Part shown: positions 44,521-53,756 of the stretch, one piece after another
Layout of the letters: every line of letters starts with the position of its first letter
How positions within the stretch are numbered: the stretch's first letter is position 1
From: Anaerobacillus alkalidiazotrophicus
Lineage (GTDB): Bacteria; Bacillota; Bacilli; Bacillales_H; Anaerobacillaceae
Direction of reading: 5' to 3'
Assembly: GCF_001866055.1 (NCBI RefSeq)
Contig: NZ_MLQS01000030.1
Span: forward strand, 497,500 to 561,499
DNA: 64,000 nt
Notes under the pieces: generated by a model
What the model was told of the DNA's origin: nothing
Databases searched by the model: none
What the model saw: only the letters and a program-made list of their open reading frames with translations
Translations under genes and position numbers: made by a program

Positions 44521-44676
44521 CTGTCTAGCTCCAGGTGCCCTATCGACTAGAAAGCTTCCTTCGTCTCGTCTACGATAAGTCGAGAACGAAAGTCTAACGA
44601 CTTTCGACTCTCCTATATCTCACTCGACTCAGTCCATCTTTTTACGTCTAGAGCTGCGGCGCTTGCGCTTTTCTTA
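44521..44676. repeat. Bacillaceae-type dispersed intergenic repeat
   Basis: About 156 bp beginning CTGTCTAGCTCCAGG and ending GCGCTTGCGCTTTTCTTA, with GAGCTGCGGCGCTTGCGC near its end. I know repeats with these two ends from many Bacillus genomes. Internal inverted segments (CTTTCGTCTC-type and GTCGAGAACGAAAGTC / GACTTTCGACTC) would fold on RNA. It ends at the stop codon of the small gene at 44674-44805. Confidence 0.5.
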
Positions 44677-44805
44677 TAAATGGTCTGTTTTTTTAGAGAA
44701 TTGTCTTTCGCCACGTTCAGTGTTCTTCCCTCTTTGAACATTTTTTATATGGCGTTTTGCATTATTGTCCTGTTTCTTTTTATCGTTATCTTTCGTATGA
44801 GGCAT
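44674..44805 (-). CDS. Small basic protein (DUF3941-like?)
   Basis: 43 residues, beginning MPHTKDNDKKKQDNNAKRHI and ending ERGERQFSKKTDHL. AGTGAAAGGAGCTTTAAAAA is a strong ribosome site. Highly charged, no hydrophobic stretch. From memory it is similar to short Bacillus proteins annotated DUF3941; this was not checked. The opposite strand carries a longer but meaningless frame. Confidence 0.65.
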   Translation of the reverse strand: MPHTKDNDKKKQDNNAKRHIKNVQRGKNTERGERQFSKKTDHL

Positions 44806-45098
44806 TTTTTAAAGCTCCTTTCACTTAAAGTCTATAGATATTTTTTCCAAACAAAAGGTATTTATGTGAGTGAATTTCATAATTACCAAAATCGAGCCTC
44901 ATACATTTATCTCTAGTTACGAAAGGTTCAACGTACCTAGGGGTAGTATCTTAGTGGCAAGAATCATGAATTGTGAAAATTAATTGTAATGAGCCTTTTA
45001 TGAAAAATGGTATGTTCTAAAATAGGAAAGACTGTATAATAGGTTAGATATTGTAAAGTTTAGGGTGAAATATGAACAAAGAAAGGAGCTTTTTAATT

Positions 45099-45920
45099 TT
45101 GGAAGAAATAAAGAAAATAATAATATATATAATTGGTTCAATTTTATTAGCAGTATCGTTAAACTTCTTTTTAATACCAGCAAACGTTTTTGCAAGTGGA
45201 TTTACTGGTGTAGCTCAAATATTAGGGGCGCTAACACCTTTATCAACGGGTATTTTTCTATTCATACTAAACATCCCTGTTGCTATTTTAGGTTGGTTAA
45301 AAATAGGAAAACGTTTTACTCTATATAGTTTTTTTAGTGTAGCTGTAACAACAATCTCTTTAGAGATTTTACCAATTGTCTCAATCTCTCAGGATATTTT
45401 GTTAAACTCGGTTTTCGGTGGAGTTATTATGGCTATTGGTGCTGGTCTTATTTTAAAATATGGTGCTTCCTCAGGGGGAGTTGATATTATAGCTTTAGTA
45501 TTAGCGAGGTATAGTGAACGACCTCTAGGAACATATTTCTTTGTCATTAATGGTGCGATTGTATTAACCGCGGGTCTACTTTTCGATTGGGAAAAAGCAT
45601 TATATACGTTGGTAACACTATATGTTTGTTCGAGAATTATTGATACTATCCACACTCGCCATGTGAAGCTAACTGCGTTAATTGTAACTAGTAAACCTGA
45701 TGAATTACAAGCTGCGATTCATGAAAAGCTTACAAGAGGAATAACACGTATTCCAGCTAGAGGTGGGTATTCTAAAGAAGATAAAGAGATGCTTATGATC
45801 GTTATCACTAGATATGAACTATATCATCTGAAGAAGATTATTGAAGAAAAAGACGATAAAGCTTTTACTAATATTGTTGAAACAGCCGGAATTTATGGAA
45901 TGTTTAGAAAAGAGAGTTAG
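45099..45920 (+). CDS. YitT-family membrane protein (DUF161 + DUF2179)
   Basis: 273 residues. Five to six membrane segments with IPANVFASGFTGVAQIL, GGVIMAIGAGLILKYGASSGGVDIIALVLA, then a cytoplasmic DUF2179 domain (LTALIVTSKPDELQAAIHEKLTRGITRIPARGGYSKEDKEMLMIVITRYELYHLKKII...AFTNIVETAGIYGMF). Bacillus has several paralogs, one being YitT; the transport role is unknown. The TTG at 45099 follows AAAGGAGCTTTTTAATT; the ATG at 45072 precedes that site and is less likely. Confidence 0.88.
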   Translation: MEEIKKIIIYIIGSILLAVSLNFFLIPANVFASGFTGVAQILGALTPLSTGIFLFILNIPVAILGWLKIGKRFTLYSFFSVAVTTISLEILPIVSISQDILLNSVFGGVIMAIGAGLILKYGASSGGVDIIALVLARYSERPLGTYFFVINGAIVLTAGLLFDWEKALYTLVTLYVCSRIIDTIHTRHVKLTALIVTSKPDELQAAIHEKLTRGITRIPARGGYSKEDKEMLMIVITRYELYHLKKIIEEKDDKAFTNIVETAGIYGMFRKES

Positions 45921-45986
45921 GTGAATTTTCAGTCTAACTGTTTAAAATAACGGGATAAAAATAATGTATGGAAGGTGGTGAAATTT

Positions 45987-46469
45987 TTGTTAATGGTCAG
46001 TAAATTCATCATCCTAATGAGTATTATTGTTATTGGTGGCTGTGGTACTAGTAATCAAACGAATGATAATCAAGGTGAGGATGGAAAAAAGATGGTAAGT
46101 ACTAATATTAGTGTTTCTGAATTAAACAGTAAGCTTATGTTTGAGTTGTCTTTAACTAATAACACTGATGAACACAAACAATTACAATTTCCTTCTGGGC
46201 AACAATTTGAAATAACTGTCATTGATGAAAATGATAATATTGTTTATCGTTATAGTGATGGAAAAATGTTTACGATGGCAATAGTGATGAAAGAACTAAA
46301 ATCTTCTGAGACGCTAAATTGGTCAGAAGAATGGGATATGAAAGTAAATGGGGAAAGAATTTCAGCAGGAACTTACACTACTATTGGTGAACTACAAATT
46401 ATGGCGATCAACGAAGAAAATGTTGAGCGAGATCAATTTAAGGTCGAAAAGTCAATTACTGTTGAATGA
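45987..46469 (+). CDS. Lipoprotein with BsuPI-like (intracellular proteinase inhibitor) domain
   Basis: About 160 residues. Signal peptide with lipobox IGGC, then a beta-sandwich segment (KLMFELSLTNNTDEHKQLQFPSGQQFEITVIDENDNIVYRYSDGKMFTMAIVMKELKSSETLNWSEEWDMK...AGTYTTIGEL) like the BsuPI domain. Here it is attached to the outer membrane surface rather than cytoplasmic. The start is ambiguous between GTG 45975 and TTG 45987; GGAAGGTGG favours the latter. Confidence 0.75.
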   Translation: MLMVSKFIILMSIIVIGGCGTSNQTNDNQGEDGKKMVSTNISVSELNSKLMFELSLTNNTDEHKQLQFPSGQQFEITVIDENDNIVYRYSDGKMFTMAIVMKELKSSETLNWSEEWDMKVNGERISAGTYTTIGELQIMAINEENVERDQFKVEKSITVE

Positions 46470-46505
46470 AGGTGGAGCATAAAGTGCCCCACCTTCTTAT
46501 TTTTC
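46468..46505 (+). terminator. Terminator of the BsuPI-domain gene
   Basis: GAAGGTGGAGCA (46468-46479) and TGCCCCACCTTC, then TTATTTTT. Confidence 0.8.
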
Positions 46506-46531
46506 CACTTGCAATGAACGCATTGACTCAC

Positions 46532-46554
46532 AAAGGAAAGTTCAGCTTTATCGA
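46532..46554 (+). other. Solitary element right-end fragment
   Basis: GAAAGTTCAGCTTTATCG matches the last 15 bases of the A-family right end (GAAGTTCAGCTTTAT) with no other part of the element nearby. The TTA in TTTAT is the complement of the stop codon of the small gene at 46548-46718. Confidence 0.35.
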
Positions 46555-46718
46555 TTTGGTATATCTTTTTGTACTCGTTTTTTTACAGCTTCTAAAAATA
46601 ATTTCCATTCATCACTGAGGTTTTCTTTATTAGAAGTGTAAGTCTTTTTTTTCGGTAATTCCTTTGACATATGCCAATAATGATGAAAGGTTTCAGGTAA
46701 TTGATCTTTGGAAGTCAT
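46548..46718 (-). CDS. Small conserved-looking protein after the SNF2 helicase gene
   Basis: 56 residues, MTSKDQLPETFHHYWHMSKE followed by LPKKKTYTSNKENLSDEWKL and FLEAVKKRVQKDIPNR. AATGAAAGGAGTATAAA is a strong ribosome site just 15 bp below the helicase stop, so the two genes are probably cotranscribed. Aromatic and basic residues without a membrane segment. Family not recognised. Confidence 0.65.
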   Translation of the reverse strand: MTSKDQLPETFHHYWHMSKELPKKKTYTSNKENLSDEWKLFLEAVKKRVQKDIPNR

Positions 46719-46733
46719 TTTATACTCCTTTCA

Positions 46734-49700
46734 TTACGATAAATTAGAACTGCGCAATTTAAGGAATTGTTCTAATTCACTTGTTGACAACTCAGATAGT
46801 TTATTTTCATTTGTATTTAGTATTTGATCAGACAGTTGTTGTTTTCTTTCTAGCATAGTATGAATTTTTTCTTCCAATGTCCCTTTTGTAAGTAGCTTAT
46901 GAACAGTAACGTCTTCGGTTTGACCAATTCTGTACGCTCTGTCAGTAGCTTGATTTTCTACAGCAGGATTCCACCATCGATCGTAATGGATGACATGGGT
47001 AGCTGCAGTTAAATTAAGTCCTACTCCACCAGCCTTCAACGAAAGAATAAAAAATGGTGCATTCCCATTCATAAACTCATGTATAAGCTCTTCACGTTTT
47101 TGTCTTTGTAAACTACCATGTAAAAATGGTATCGTTGTTTGTAATTTTTCTTCTAGACCGTTTTGAATGATTGAACCCATTTCTTTATATTGAGTAAAAA
47201 TAAGCGCCTTTTCTTGGTTAGAAACAATGGTATCAGCTAAAAGCATCAGTTCTTCCCATTTTTCAGAACGATTTTCAAGACTGCCACCGTCTTTTAAATA
47301 GTGTGTAGGGTGATTACAAATTTGTTTTAGTTTTGTTAGGCTACTTAAAATTAATGCTCGGCGCTCCATTTCAGAAACAGTATCTATTTTCTCAAACAGA
47401 TCATTAATTACTGCTTGATACAAACTAGCTTGTTCTACAGTTAATCCTACACGATGGATAATTTCATTTTTACTAGGAAGCTGGATGTGAATATGCTTAT
47501 CTTGTTTTGTTCTTCTAAGTAAAAATGGTGAGATTATTGATCGTAGTTCATTAAGCTTTTCTATATTTTGCTCACTTGCTTCAATTTCTTTAATGTATGT
47601 CTTTGAGAATTGTTGGTACGAACCAAGAAAATGATCATTTAATAAATCGATGATTGACCAAAGTTCTTTTAATCGATTTTCGATTGGAGTACCCGTTAAT
47701 GCAATTTTATGAACAGCATCAATTTGTTTAATGCTTTTTCTTTGTTTTGTTTCAATATTCTTAACATGTTGCGCTTCATCTAGTATAAGAGCTTCCCAAT
47801 TTCTGGCCTTCCATAAAGATTCATCTCGAACAGATAAAGAATATGATGTAATAACAATATCAACTTCAGTAAGTTCATCAATTGAGCGGTTTTGTCCATG
47901 ATGAACATAGACGTTAAATGTTGGAGCGAATAAATGTAACTCGTGTTCCCAATTTCCGATCAATGATGTTGGGCAAATAAGAAGGAATGGTTCAGTTAAC
48001 TTTCCATTATTAGCTTCTTTTACAGCAAGTAAGTATGAGATCGTTTGTATCGTTTTTCCTAACCCCATATCATCAGCAAGACATGCGCCAAAACCAATTT
48101 TCCTCATATTTAATAACCAAGAATATCCATCCTGCTGATATGGACGCAATGTACCGTTTAATTCTTTTGGTAAGGGGGCCTTTTCCCAAGTATGAACCAT
48201 TAAATCCTGTAATAAAGATTCGATTTTCTTGTTCCATTGAGCTTCCCATTTAATATTTTTTTCAATTTCATCTTGTAAATGAAGCTGATATGCTTGCATA
48301 TAAGTAAGTTTCTTTTTTTCTTTGTATCGTTTAATTTTTTCTTGAATTTTTTGGGCTGTATTTACATCCCAAAGTACCCATTTCCCCCTTAGTTTCACAA
48401 TCGGTTGTTTATGGTTTACGAGTTCATGAAATTCTTCTTCGGAAACGGTGACTCCACCAACGGATATAGAATAATCAAACTCAGCAATTGATTGCCAATT
48501 TAATAAAGGTTCAACATGACCTCTATGTTCACTAATTTCTTTTTGTTTAAGGGTAACGAAGAAATCATCTTCTTTTTTATGCCACCAACTAGGGACAAGA
48601 ACCGCTATTCCGAGCTGCTCTAATTCTATTTGATTATCTCTTAATAAATTATACGCTTCTTCAATTGATACCTTTATAGAAGGTTTAGTTAAAGAAAATT
48701 TTTCAAAGTCTATTATTTGGTTTTGGGTATTTTTGAGTGCTTCTTTAAAGAAAGTTATCGGATTTTCTCTCCAGGGATGATTTCCAACAAGAAGCTCATT
48801 AACATCAATCATTAATGTTGGGTCTTTCCGATCTTGTATAAATAATGTTATTTGCCAATCATCCGTTCCTTTTTTCTCTTCAACCCGAACCCCAAGTTTG
48901 AACGGAGCCACTTCAACTGCCCCAATACTCTCCAAAAAATGTTGATGTGCTTTAGAAGAGTGAGATATTGGTTTATCTTCTTGAAGGTCGCTGATGATAT
49001 TTTTTACATAGTCTGACTGACTTTCTTGAATGTTGTTAAAGGATTTTATTATTTCTTGATCATTCCTTATTAAATGACTGACGTAACTGTTGATAAATGA
49101 AAGAGAAAAGGCTTTTAAAGATGCTTTTTCTACTTCTTTATCAATGAGAGAGTAATTTGTTGGTAGTAGTGCTAAAAGAGAAGAGGGCGAACTATCTTCC
49201 CATTCCTTAAAAGGAAAATTAGGTATGCCCCACTCGCCATTTTGATTTGGTATTAAATTACCTTCAATCAGTTCATTTAACAGTGTTCTCATTAGCTGTT
49301 GCAGAAAAATAAAATCATCAGCAAGTTGCCATTCATCTGTATTTATTAACTGCAAAAAGGCAGAAATATACAAAGGAATATTCTGATTAGGAATTTCTAA
49401 CCCATTTATCGGAAATAGGTGAGTTTCATAAGTAGATGGTACGTGATAAACAGGAACACTGCCAGCTAAACTGTAAAATAAGCGATTGTTTAAAGGTACT
49501 TGAATATGGCATTCTTCAGTTTCTAAAAAAGTCCCGTAAAATGATGGCTCGTGTTGACGAAATAAAGCTAATTTTAACTCAAAAGGAGAATAAAGAAACG
49601 GGTACTTAAATGGTTCTATGTCTACATATTTTTTATGTTTTTTTTGTTCTGCCCATATGAAAATACTATACCCTGATTTTTTTTTTAATAGTCCACCATG

Positions 49701-49736
49701 GACAATAATAGGGTTTGGGTTATAACTATTTATCAA
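46734..49736 (-). CDS. SNF2-family DNA-dependent ATPase/helicase (YwqA-like)
   Basis: 1000 residues. The N-terminal half (to about 540) is the bacterial SNF2-associated region. The motor follows: LADDMGLGKTIQTISYL (motif I), LDEAQHVKN (motif II, DEAQ), LTGTPIENRL (III), and QATDRAYRIGQTEDVTVHKLL (VI). Bacterial members of this type probably remodel protein-DNA complexes or clear RNA polymerase. It overlaps the SWIM-protein gene upstream by 11 bp; a ywqB-ywqA pair of this kind is known in B. subtilis. Confidence 0.93.
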   Translation of the reverse strand: MINSYNPNPIIVHGGLLKKKSGYSIFIWAEQKKHKKYVDIEPFKYPFLYSPFELKLALFRQHEPSFYGTFLETEECHIQVPLNNRLFYSLAGSVPVYHVPSTYETHLFPINGLEIPNQNIPLYISAFLQLINTDEWQLADDFIFLQQLMRTLLNELIEGNLIPNQNGEWGIPNFPFKEWEDSSPSSLLALLPTNYSLIDKEVEKASLKAFSLSFINSYVSHLIRNDQEIIKSFNNIQESQSDYVKNIISDLQEDKPISHSSKAHQHFLESIGAVEVAPFKLGVRVEEKKGTDDWQITLFIQDRKDPTLMIDVNELLVGNHPWRENPITFFKEALKNTQNQIIDFEKFSLTKPSIKVSIEEAYNLLRDNQIELEQLGIAVLVPSWWHKKEDDFFVTLKQKEISEHRGHVEPLLNWQSIAEFDYSISVGGVTVSEEEFHELVNHKQPIVKLRGKWVLWDVNTAQKIQEKIKRYKEKKKLTYMQAYQLHLQDEIEKNIKWEAQWNKKIESLLQDLMVHTWEKAPLPKELNGTLRPYQQDGYSWLLNMRKIGFGACLADDMGLGKTIQTISYLLAVKEANNGKLTEPFLLICPTSLIGNWEHELHLFAPTFNVYVHHGQNRSIDELTEVDIVITSYSLSVRDESLWKARNWEALILDEAQHVKNIETKQRKSIKQIDAVHKIALTGTPIENRLKELWSIIDLLNDHFLGSYQQFSKTYIKEIEASEQNIEKLNELRSIISPFLLRRTKQDKHIHIQLPSKNEIIHRVGLTVEQASLYQAVINDLFEKIDTVSEMERRALILSSLTKLKQICNHPTHYLKDGGSLENRSEKWEELMLLADTIVSNQEKALIFTQYKEMGSIIQNGLEEKLQTTIPFLHGSLQRQKREELIHEFMNGNAPFFILSLKAGGVGLNLTAATHVIHYDRWWNPAVENQATDRAYRIGQTEDVTVHKLLTKGTLEEKIHTMLERKQQLSDQILNTNENKLSELSTSELEQFLKLRSSNLS

Positions 49737-51318
49737 TTTTATTCAGCTCCTGAATAAACGCACGGAACGTTTTAAATCGTTGTTTTAGTCCGTTTTTATA
49801 TAAATTAAATGTGTGTGTGTTGTTCAGTTTTTCGTAAATAATTTTTAATTTTTTTATAAAGGCAGCCGCTTCTTCATAATGAACTCGAGATTTTTTTTGT
49901 ACTAATCTTTCCACGAGTTGATGATAGAATGGTAACAGTAGCTGTGGTTGTTTCTTTATTATCACCTTTAACATCTTTTCGATTTCAGGAGAGATTACAT
50001 ACACATCTTTTTTATGTGTTAATAATGAATGTATTCCTTCTTCAAAAAGCTCTTCTTCTGTCACAATATTATAATAAGTTGCTTCAGTTTGAGGACGATA
50101 TAAATCAGCTCTTAATTTAGGGATAATATATTTTAATATTTTTCGTTTCTCTAATGGGTCGCTCTTTTTAATCCTTGATTTATATGAACCGAACTGTGGG
50201 TGTTCAAGCCAGTTTTTCCAAACAATCGTTAACTTTTCTTCTTCACTACCAGTTTCTATTAACATTTCTTCAAAGAGTTTTCCGAGCATCGTACCTTGTT
50301 TTGGTTTTTCGTGCGGAAAAAATAAATCAAACCAGTGTTTCATCATAACAAAATCTTTTTTTCGTTCCATTATTAAAAAATGGTCAACAAGTTCACTGTT
50401 ATGTAGTTTAGATTTGAGTTGTTTCAGTAAAGTTAAAGAACTAGCACCGTCATTCGCTTGTAAATATAACAGGCTAGCTAATTTTGTTAAATAGATTTGA
50501 TTATTTTTATTGTTAAGGCTTAATAATTGCTTTGCGTGAATAATTAATACATTTTCTCTTTCTTCACATAATAGCCAAGTAGAAATTAGTTTTTCATATG
50601 GTGCTTCTATTTCTTTTTTATTAGTTTGGTCGAGAAGAAGTGATGTGTACCATTCATAAAAAGGCACGTTCGCTTCAACAACTTCTTGTTTTAGGAAAGG
50701 ATATCCTTGTTGAATCAACTCATTAAAAAAAGCTAAAAAACGATTTTGGCGAAATCGATATGTATCGTAATCAGTTGCTTTTTTTATTATTTCATCCATT
50801 AGTACTGTGAAACTTATAATTTTAAATTGAGCTGCCTTTTTTGCTTCAATTTGATCAAGCTCCTCGAAAAATTGTTTAACGATATATTTTAAGTGGTCAT
50901 TACTGTAATGGCCATTTTTCGAAAGAAGTTGATATATTTTATCTACATACGGCTGTATATCATCTATTAAGTGCTTTCTCACAATCTCAGGATGATCAAT
51001 CTGTAGATATGTTGTAGAAACTAATGAAAGAGATGCTGTTTCTTGAAGTATCTTTTCTAACTCTAATAAAACGGCAACCATATGCTTGCAATTTTTCTCA
51101 TAAGGACAATTACAATGGCTCTGTTTTAAATCATTTAAGGCAATGGTAACTTCATAATAGGTAGTTCCTTCAACAGTTGCAGAGAAGCTGTCGTTTAATA
51201 AATACGTGTCGGAAACATTTCCATTGTAAAAATAACTTTTACCACGTTCTATAATACGACTTTGAAAATAATTTTCTAAAAAATATTCGATATTAGTAAG
51301 TAATTGTTTTTTCTCCAT
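49726..51318 (-). CDS. SWIM zinc-finger protein (YwqB-like)
   Basis: 530 residues. The SWIM motif near residue 75 reads CNCPYEKNCKHMVAVLLEL, matching CxC-xn-CxH. The remaining 430 residues are helical and lack a recognised domain. SWIM proteins next to SNF2 enzymes are thought to supply nucleic-acid or partner binding. The overlap with the SNF2 gene supports a functional pair. ATG after AGTGGTGACCT. Confidence 0.88.
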   Translation of the reverse strand: MEKKQLLTNIEYFLENYFQSRIIERGKSYFYNGNVSDTYLLNDSFSATVEGTTYYEVTIALNDLKQSHCNCPYEKNCKHMVAVLLELEKILQETASLSLVSTTYLQIDHPEIVRKHLIDDIQPYVDKIYQLLSKNGHYSNDHLKYIVKQFFEELDQIEAKKAAQFKIISFTVLMDEIIKKATDYDTYRFRQNRFLAFFNELIQQGYPFLKQEVVEANVPFYEWYTSLLLDQTNKKEIEAPYEKLISTWLLCEERENVLIIHAKQLLSLNNKNNQIYLTKLASLLYLQANDGASSLTLLKQLKSKLHNSELVDHFLIMERKKDFVMMKHWFDLFFPHEKPKQGTMLGKLFEEMLIETGSEEEKLTIVWKNWLEHPQFGSYKSRIKKSDPLEKRKILKYIIPKLRADLYRPQTEATYYNIVTEEELFEEGIHSLLTHKKDVYVISPEIEKMLKVIIKKQPQLLLPFYHQLVERLVQKKSRVHYEEAAAFIKKLKIIYEKLNNTHTFNLYKNGLKQRFKTFRAFIQELNKIDK

Positions 51319-51382
51319 AGGTCACCACTTGTTTATTTCGTTATCACTCTATTGTAATACGAAATGTTACTAGAAAACAAAT

Positions 51383-51688
51383 TCAGATAAAAAATGAATA
51401 TATTGTTAAGGCTGTTATCGCACTGGCAACTACTACAATGAGATTTGCACCTATAAGCGCGATGATGAGCGCTGTGATACCGCCAATGACTCCAAACCAG
51501 ATATCTCCCTGAATGAACAGTATTCCAGGAAAAATTAGTGCGCCCAAGGCAGCATATGGAACGTTTTGAAGTATAGCTTTGACCTTTGGGGGCATTTCTT
51601 TTCCGTTCATCGTAATAAGGGGTAGCACTCTAGGAATATATGTAACGATAGCCATTCCGAAAATAATAAGGGCAATGTTCATAGACAT
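51383..51688 (-). CDS. azlD: Branched-chain amino acid exporter subunit AzlD
   Basis: 101 residues with four hydrophobic helices and the motif VTYIPRVLPLITMNGKEMPPKVKAILQNVPYAALGALIFPGIL typical of AzlD. It pairs with AzlC to export branched-chain or related amino acids. It lies 3 bp after azlC on the same strand. Confidence 0.9.
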   Translation of the reverse strand: MSMNIALIIFGMAIVTYIPRVLPLITMNGKEMPPKVKAILQNVPYAALGALIFPGILFIQGDIWFGVIGGITALIIALIGANLIVVVASAITALTIYSFFI

Positions 51689-51691
51689 AAT

Positions 51692-52459
51692 TTATTGACA
51701 CTCCTGATTTTTACCTAATTCTTTATTTAAATAAGGTTGTTTTTTTGAATATATAACTTCAACGATTATTGATGAAAGTATTGTCGCGCATATAATGGCC
51801 CAACCACTTGGGATAACAAATGTAAAAAGAGAATTAAATATTGCAGCAAAACTTGCTAGTAAAATTACTTTTCGATGTTTTTTCAATGACGGAGCCAATA
51901 AGGCAATAAATAACGCATATAGCGCAACCGACATACTCTTTTGAAGTGTTTCTGGTAATGAAGTGCCAATGACATAACCGATTCCTGAATTAATCACCCA
52001 GCTAGAATATGCAATAAACGCTACTCCGAAGATGTACGAACTTGTTAATCGTCCTTCTTTTGTTGAAGTTACTGCAAATACTTCATCAGTAATTCCAAAG
52101 GCATAAATTCCTTTAATGATTGGATGGCCTTTTTCTGCCTTATCACTAATAACAGTTGTCATCAATAAGTGACGTATATTTATAATAAAGGTTGTAAAAA
52201 TAATCTCAAGTGCGCCTGTGCCAATTGCAATTAAACTTAATGACATATATTGAGCTGCCCCCGCAAATACAAAGGCACTCATTGCGAGAGTTTCGATTAT
52301 AGTCAATCCAGTTGTATTTGCAATAAAACCAAAAGTAAGTGCCACTGGCATATAACCGAGAGCAATACTGAGACCGGCAGTTAAACCTTTATAAAAATCT
52401 AATCTACGGTTTTTAATTGTAGGAAAAAGTAACATGTTTATCTTAGTTCTCCTTTTCAT
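51692..52459 (-). CDS. azlC: Branched-chain amino acid exporter subunit AzlC
   Basis: About 255 residues with the AzlC pattern FYKGLTAGLSIALGYMPVALTFGFIANTTGLTIIETLAMSAFVFAGAAQYMSLSLI and GITDEVFAVTS. The start is not certain: MKRRTKINMLL at 52459 sits 22 bases from the strong AAGGAGGAG site, the MLLFPT methionine eight codons later has AAAAGGAGA inside the first codons, and between the two sites lies an out-of-frame ATG-GGT-TAA. Translational control is possible. Confidence 0.88.
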   Translation of the reverse strand: MKRRTKINMLLFPTIKNRRLDFYKGLTAGLSIALGYMPVALTFGFIANTTGLTIIETLAMSAFVFAGAAQYMSLSLIAIGTGALEIIFTTFIINIRHLLMTTVISDKAEKGHPIIKGIYAFGITDEVFAVTSTKEGRLTSSYIFGVAFIAYSSWVINSGIGYVIGTSLPETLQKSMSVALYALFIALLAPSLKKHRKVILLASFAAIFNSLFTFVIPSGWAIICATILSSIIVEVIYSKKQPYLNKELGKNQECQ

Positions 52460-52566
52460 GATAGTTAACCCATATTTTACTCCTCCTTTACAAGCTATGT
52501 AAATAAAATTAAACAATTACTGAGTTGCATTTACGAAAACTTCCTAATACAAAAGAGGTGTTTATA

Positions 52567-52827
52567 TTGAAAATTATTGATGATGTGTTTGAAATGTATA
52601 GGAATCATTTAACGGGTGACGAGGAAGACATTTTTGTCATCATTTATGGAATATTGGATGGCATGAAAACGAGTGATTTGGAAAAGGTTTTTTTAGAGTT
52701 AAATGGAGAAGAGAAGTTTGAAATGGTTGCTTTGTACTTATATGAAAAGCTCAGATTAAAAATGTCAGAAGAAGGTATTGGTCACATTGGAAATGATGAT
52801 GATCAAGGAACAAGTATATTACATTAA
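52567..52827 (+). CDS. Small acidic protein (DUF6154-like)
   Basis: 86 residues, MKIIDDVFEMYRNHLTGDEE with DLEKVFLELNGEEKFEMVALYLYEKLRLKMSEEGIG; short helical acidic protein of the kind annotated DUF6154 in Bacillus (from memory). The TTG at 52567 follows AAAAGAGGTGTTTATA. Longer frame back to 52525 lacks a ribosome site. Function unknown. Confidence 0.65.
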   Translation: MKIIDDVFEMYRNHLTGDEEDIFVIIYGILDGMKTSDLEKVFLELNGEEKFEMVALYLYEKLRLKMSEEGIGHIGNDDDQGTSILH

Positions 52828-52833
52828 AAAAAA

Positions 52834-52905
52834 GAATGTTGAATAGTTTAAGATATGATATGGAGCCTTTCATCCCAAATATCAATTAAACAAAATTCAA
52901 CATTC
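52834..52905 (+). other. Long inverted repeat downstream of the DUF6154-like gene
   Basis: GAATGTTGAAT (52834-52844) and ATTCAACATTC (52895-52905) form an 11-bp stem; inner pairing GATAT/ATATC is possible. It may act as a terminator or RNA 3' end although no T run follows. Confidence 0.45.
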
Positions 52906-52909
52906 TCAG

Positions 52910-53038
52910 TTAATCAAACTGATTTGAACTTAAGGGTCAGAACCCCACCTCTAAGCGTAGGTGGGAACTTTCATTCAGGTGGAGTTGAGACACCATCTGA
53001 ATTTCCGATGTTCTAGCGAAGCTAGAACGAGTTCTCTT
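52910..53038 (+). repeat. Dispersed structured repeat family B, copy B1
   Basis: 129 bp, beginning TTAATCAAACTGATTTGAAC and ending GTTCTAGCGAAGCTAGAAC-GAGTTCTCTT. Three hairpins: CCCACCTCTAAGCGTAGGTGGG, ATTCAGGTGGAGTTGAGACACCATCTGAAT, and GTTCTAGC/GCTAGAAC. The outline (GAAC...GAGTTC at the ends, right-end hairpin) resembles another IS200/IS605-type non-autonomous element. It ends exactly at the hemerythrin-gene stop. Confidence 0.6.
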
Positions 53039-53592
53039 TATTTTATTTTTTCAAATTGAATGATTAGTTCTTGTTTTTCTTCATCGGATAGCATTTGTTC
53101 TGCCATAGGAAATAGGATGTTTTCTTCTTTCATAAAATGATCTGTTAACGTTATATATACAATTTTAAGATGGTGAAATAAAGAGAAGGCTTCCTCTTTC
53201 GATACTTCTTTATTTTCCTCTTTTATTACGGAAACCTTATCCATAAATTGTTTTAAGTTTAATTTAGCTGTAGAATGTTCATATTCCATTACTGCAATTG
53301 GACCACCATCACGACCAATATATTTAACCATCATCTCAAAAAGGACATCCTCTTCTCGATTGGAATGAGGTTCTAGTTCTGTAATGAAAGTAGTAATTTT
53401 ATCATGTAACTCATTAACGGCTTTTGTCCAATCAGTTGTATTATCTTCTTCGAATGTTTCTACCATTTGATTAAATTCTGCCATTTTCGCTAGAAGTGAA
53501 GGGTGTTCATCAATTAATTGCTTTAATGGGGCTGAATAATTAATTTCCTTTGGATCGCCAAATGCCCCAGAACAAGGTGAGTTAAAATTCAT
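53038..53592 (-). CDS. Hemerythrin-domain protein
   Basis: 184 residues. A four-helix HHE fold with iron ligands in LIDEHPSLLAKM, EPHSNREEDVLFEMM, EYEHSTAKLNL and DHFMKEENILFPMAEQML. N-terminal part has one CSGAFGD cysteine. Such proteins bind O2 or NO or repair iron-sulfur centres, in line with the FNR-regulated lifestyle inferred here. ATG after ATAGGAGGAAAAGT. Confidence 0.88.
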   Translation of the reverse strand: MNFNSPCSGAFGDPKEINYSAPLKQLIDEHPSLLAKMAEFNQMVETFEEDNTTDWTKAVNELHDKITTFITELEPHSNREEDVLFEMMVKYIGRDGGPIAVMEYEHSTAKLNLKQFMDKVSVIKEENKEVSKEEAFSLFHHLKIVYITLTDHFMKEENILFPMAEQMLSDEEKQELIIQFEKIK

Positions 53593-53756
53593 ACTTTTCC
53601 TCCTATAAATAGTAATTTTTTTTAGAGTATAGATTTCGCTTTTCTTATAAAATTAATTTTAACCAATAAAAATAAAATATGAGGTGACAATGGTCACAAT
53701 TGAGAAAAAATGAATGCCTTTCTTTTGTTTGGGGATTTTAAAAGAGAGGTGATAAT

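Noticed and set aside
44680..44916. 78-codon plus-strand ORF MVCFFRELSF...
   Set aside because: It is antisense to the 43-codon gene at 44674-44805, which has a strong ribosome site and a sensible charged product; the plus frame has neither.
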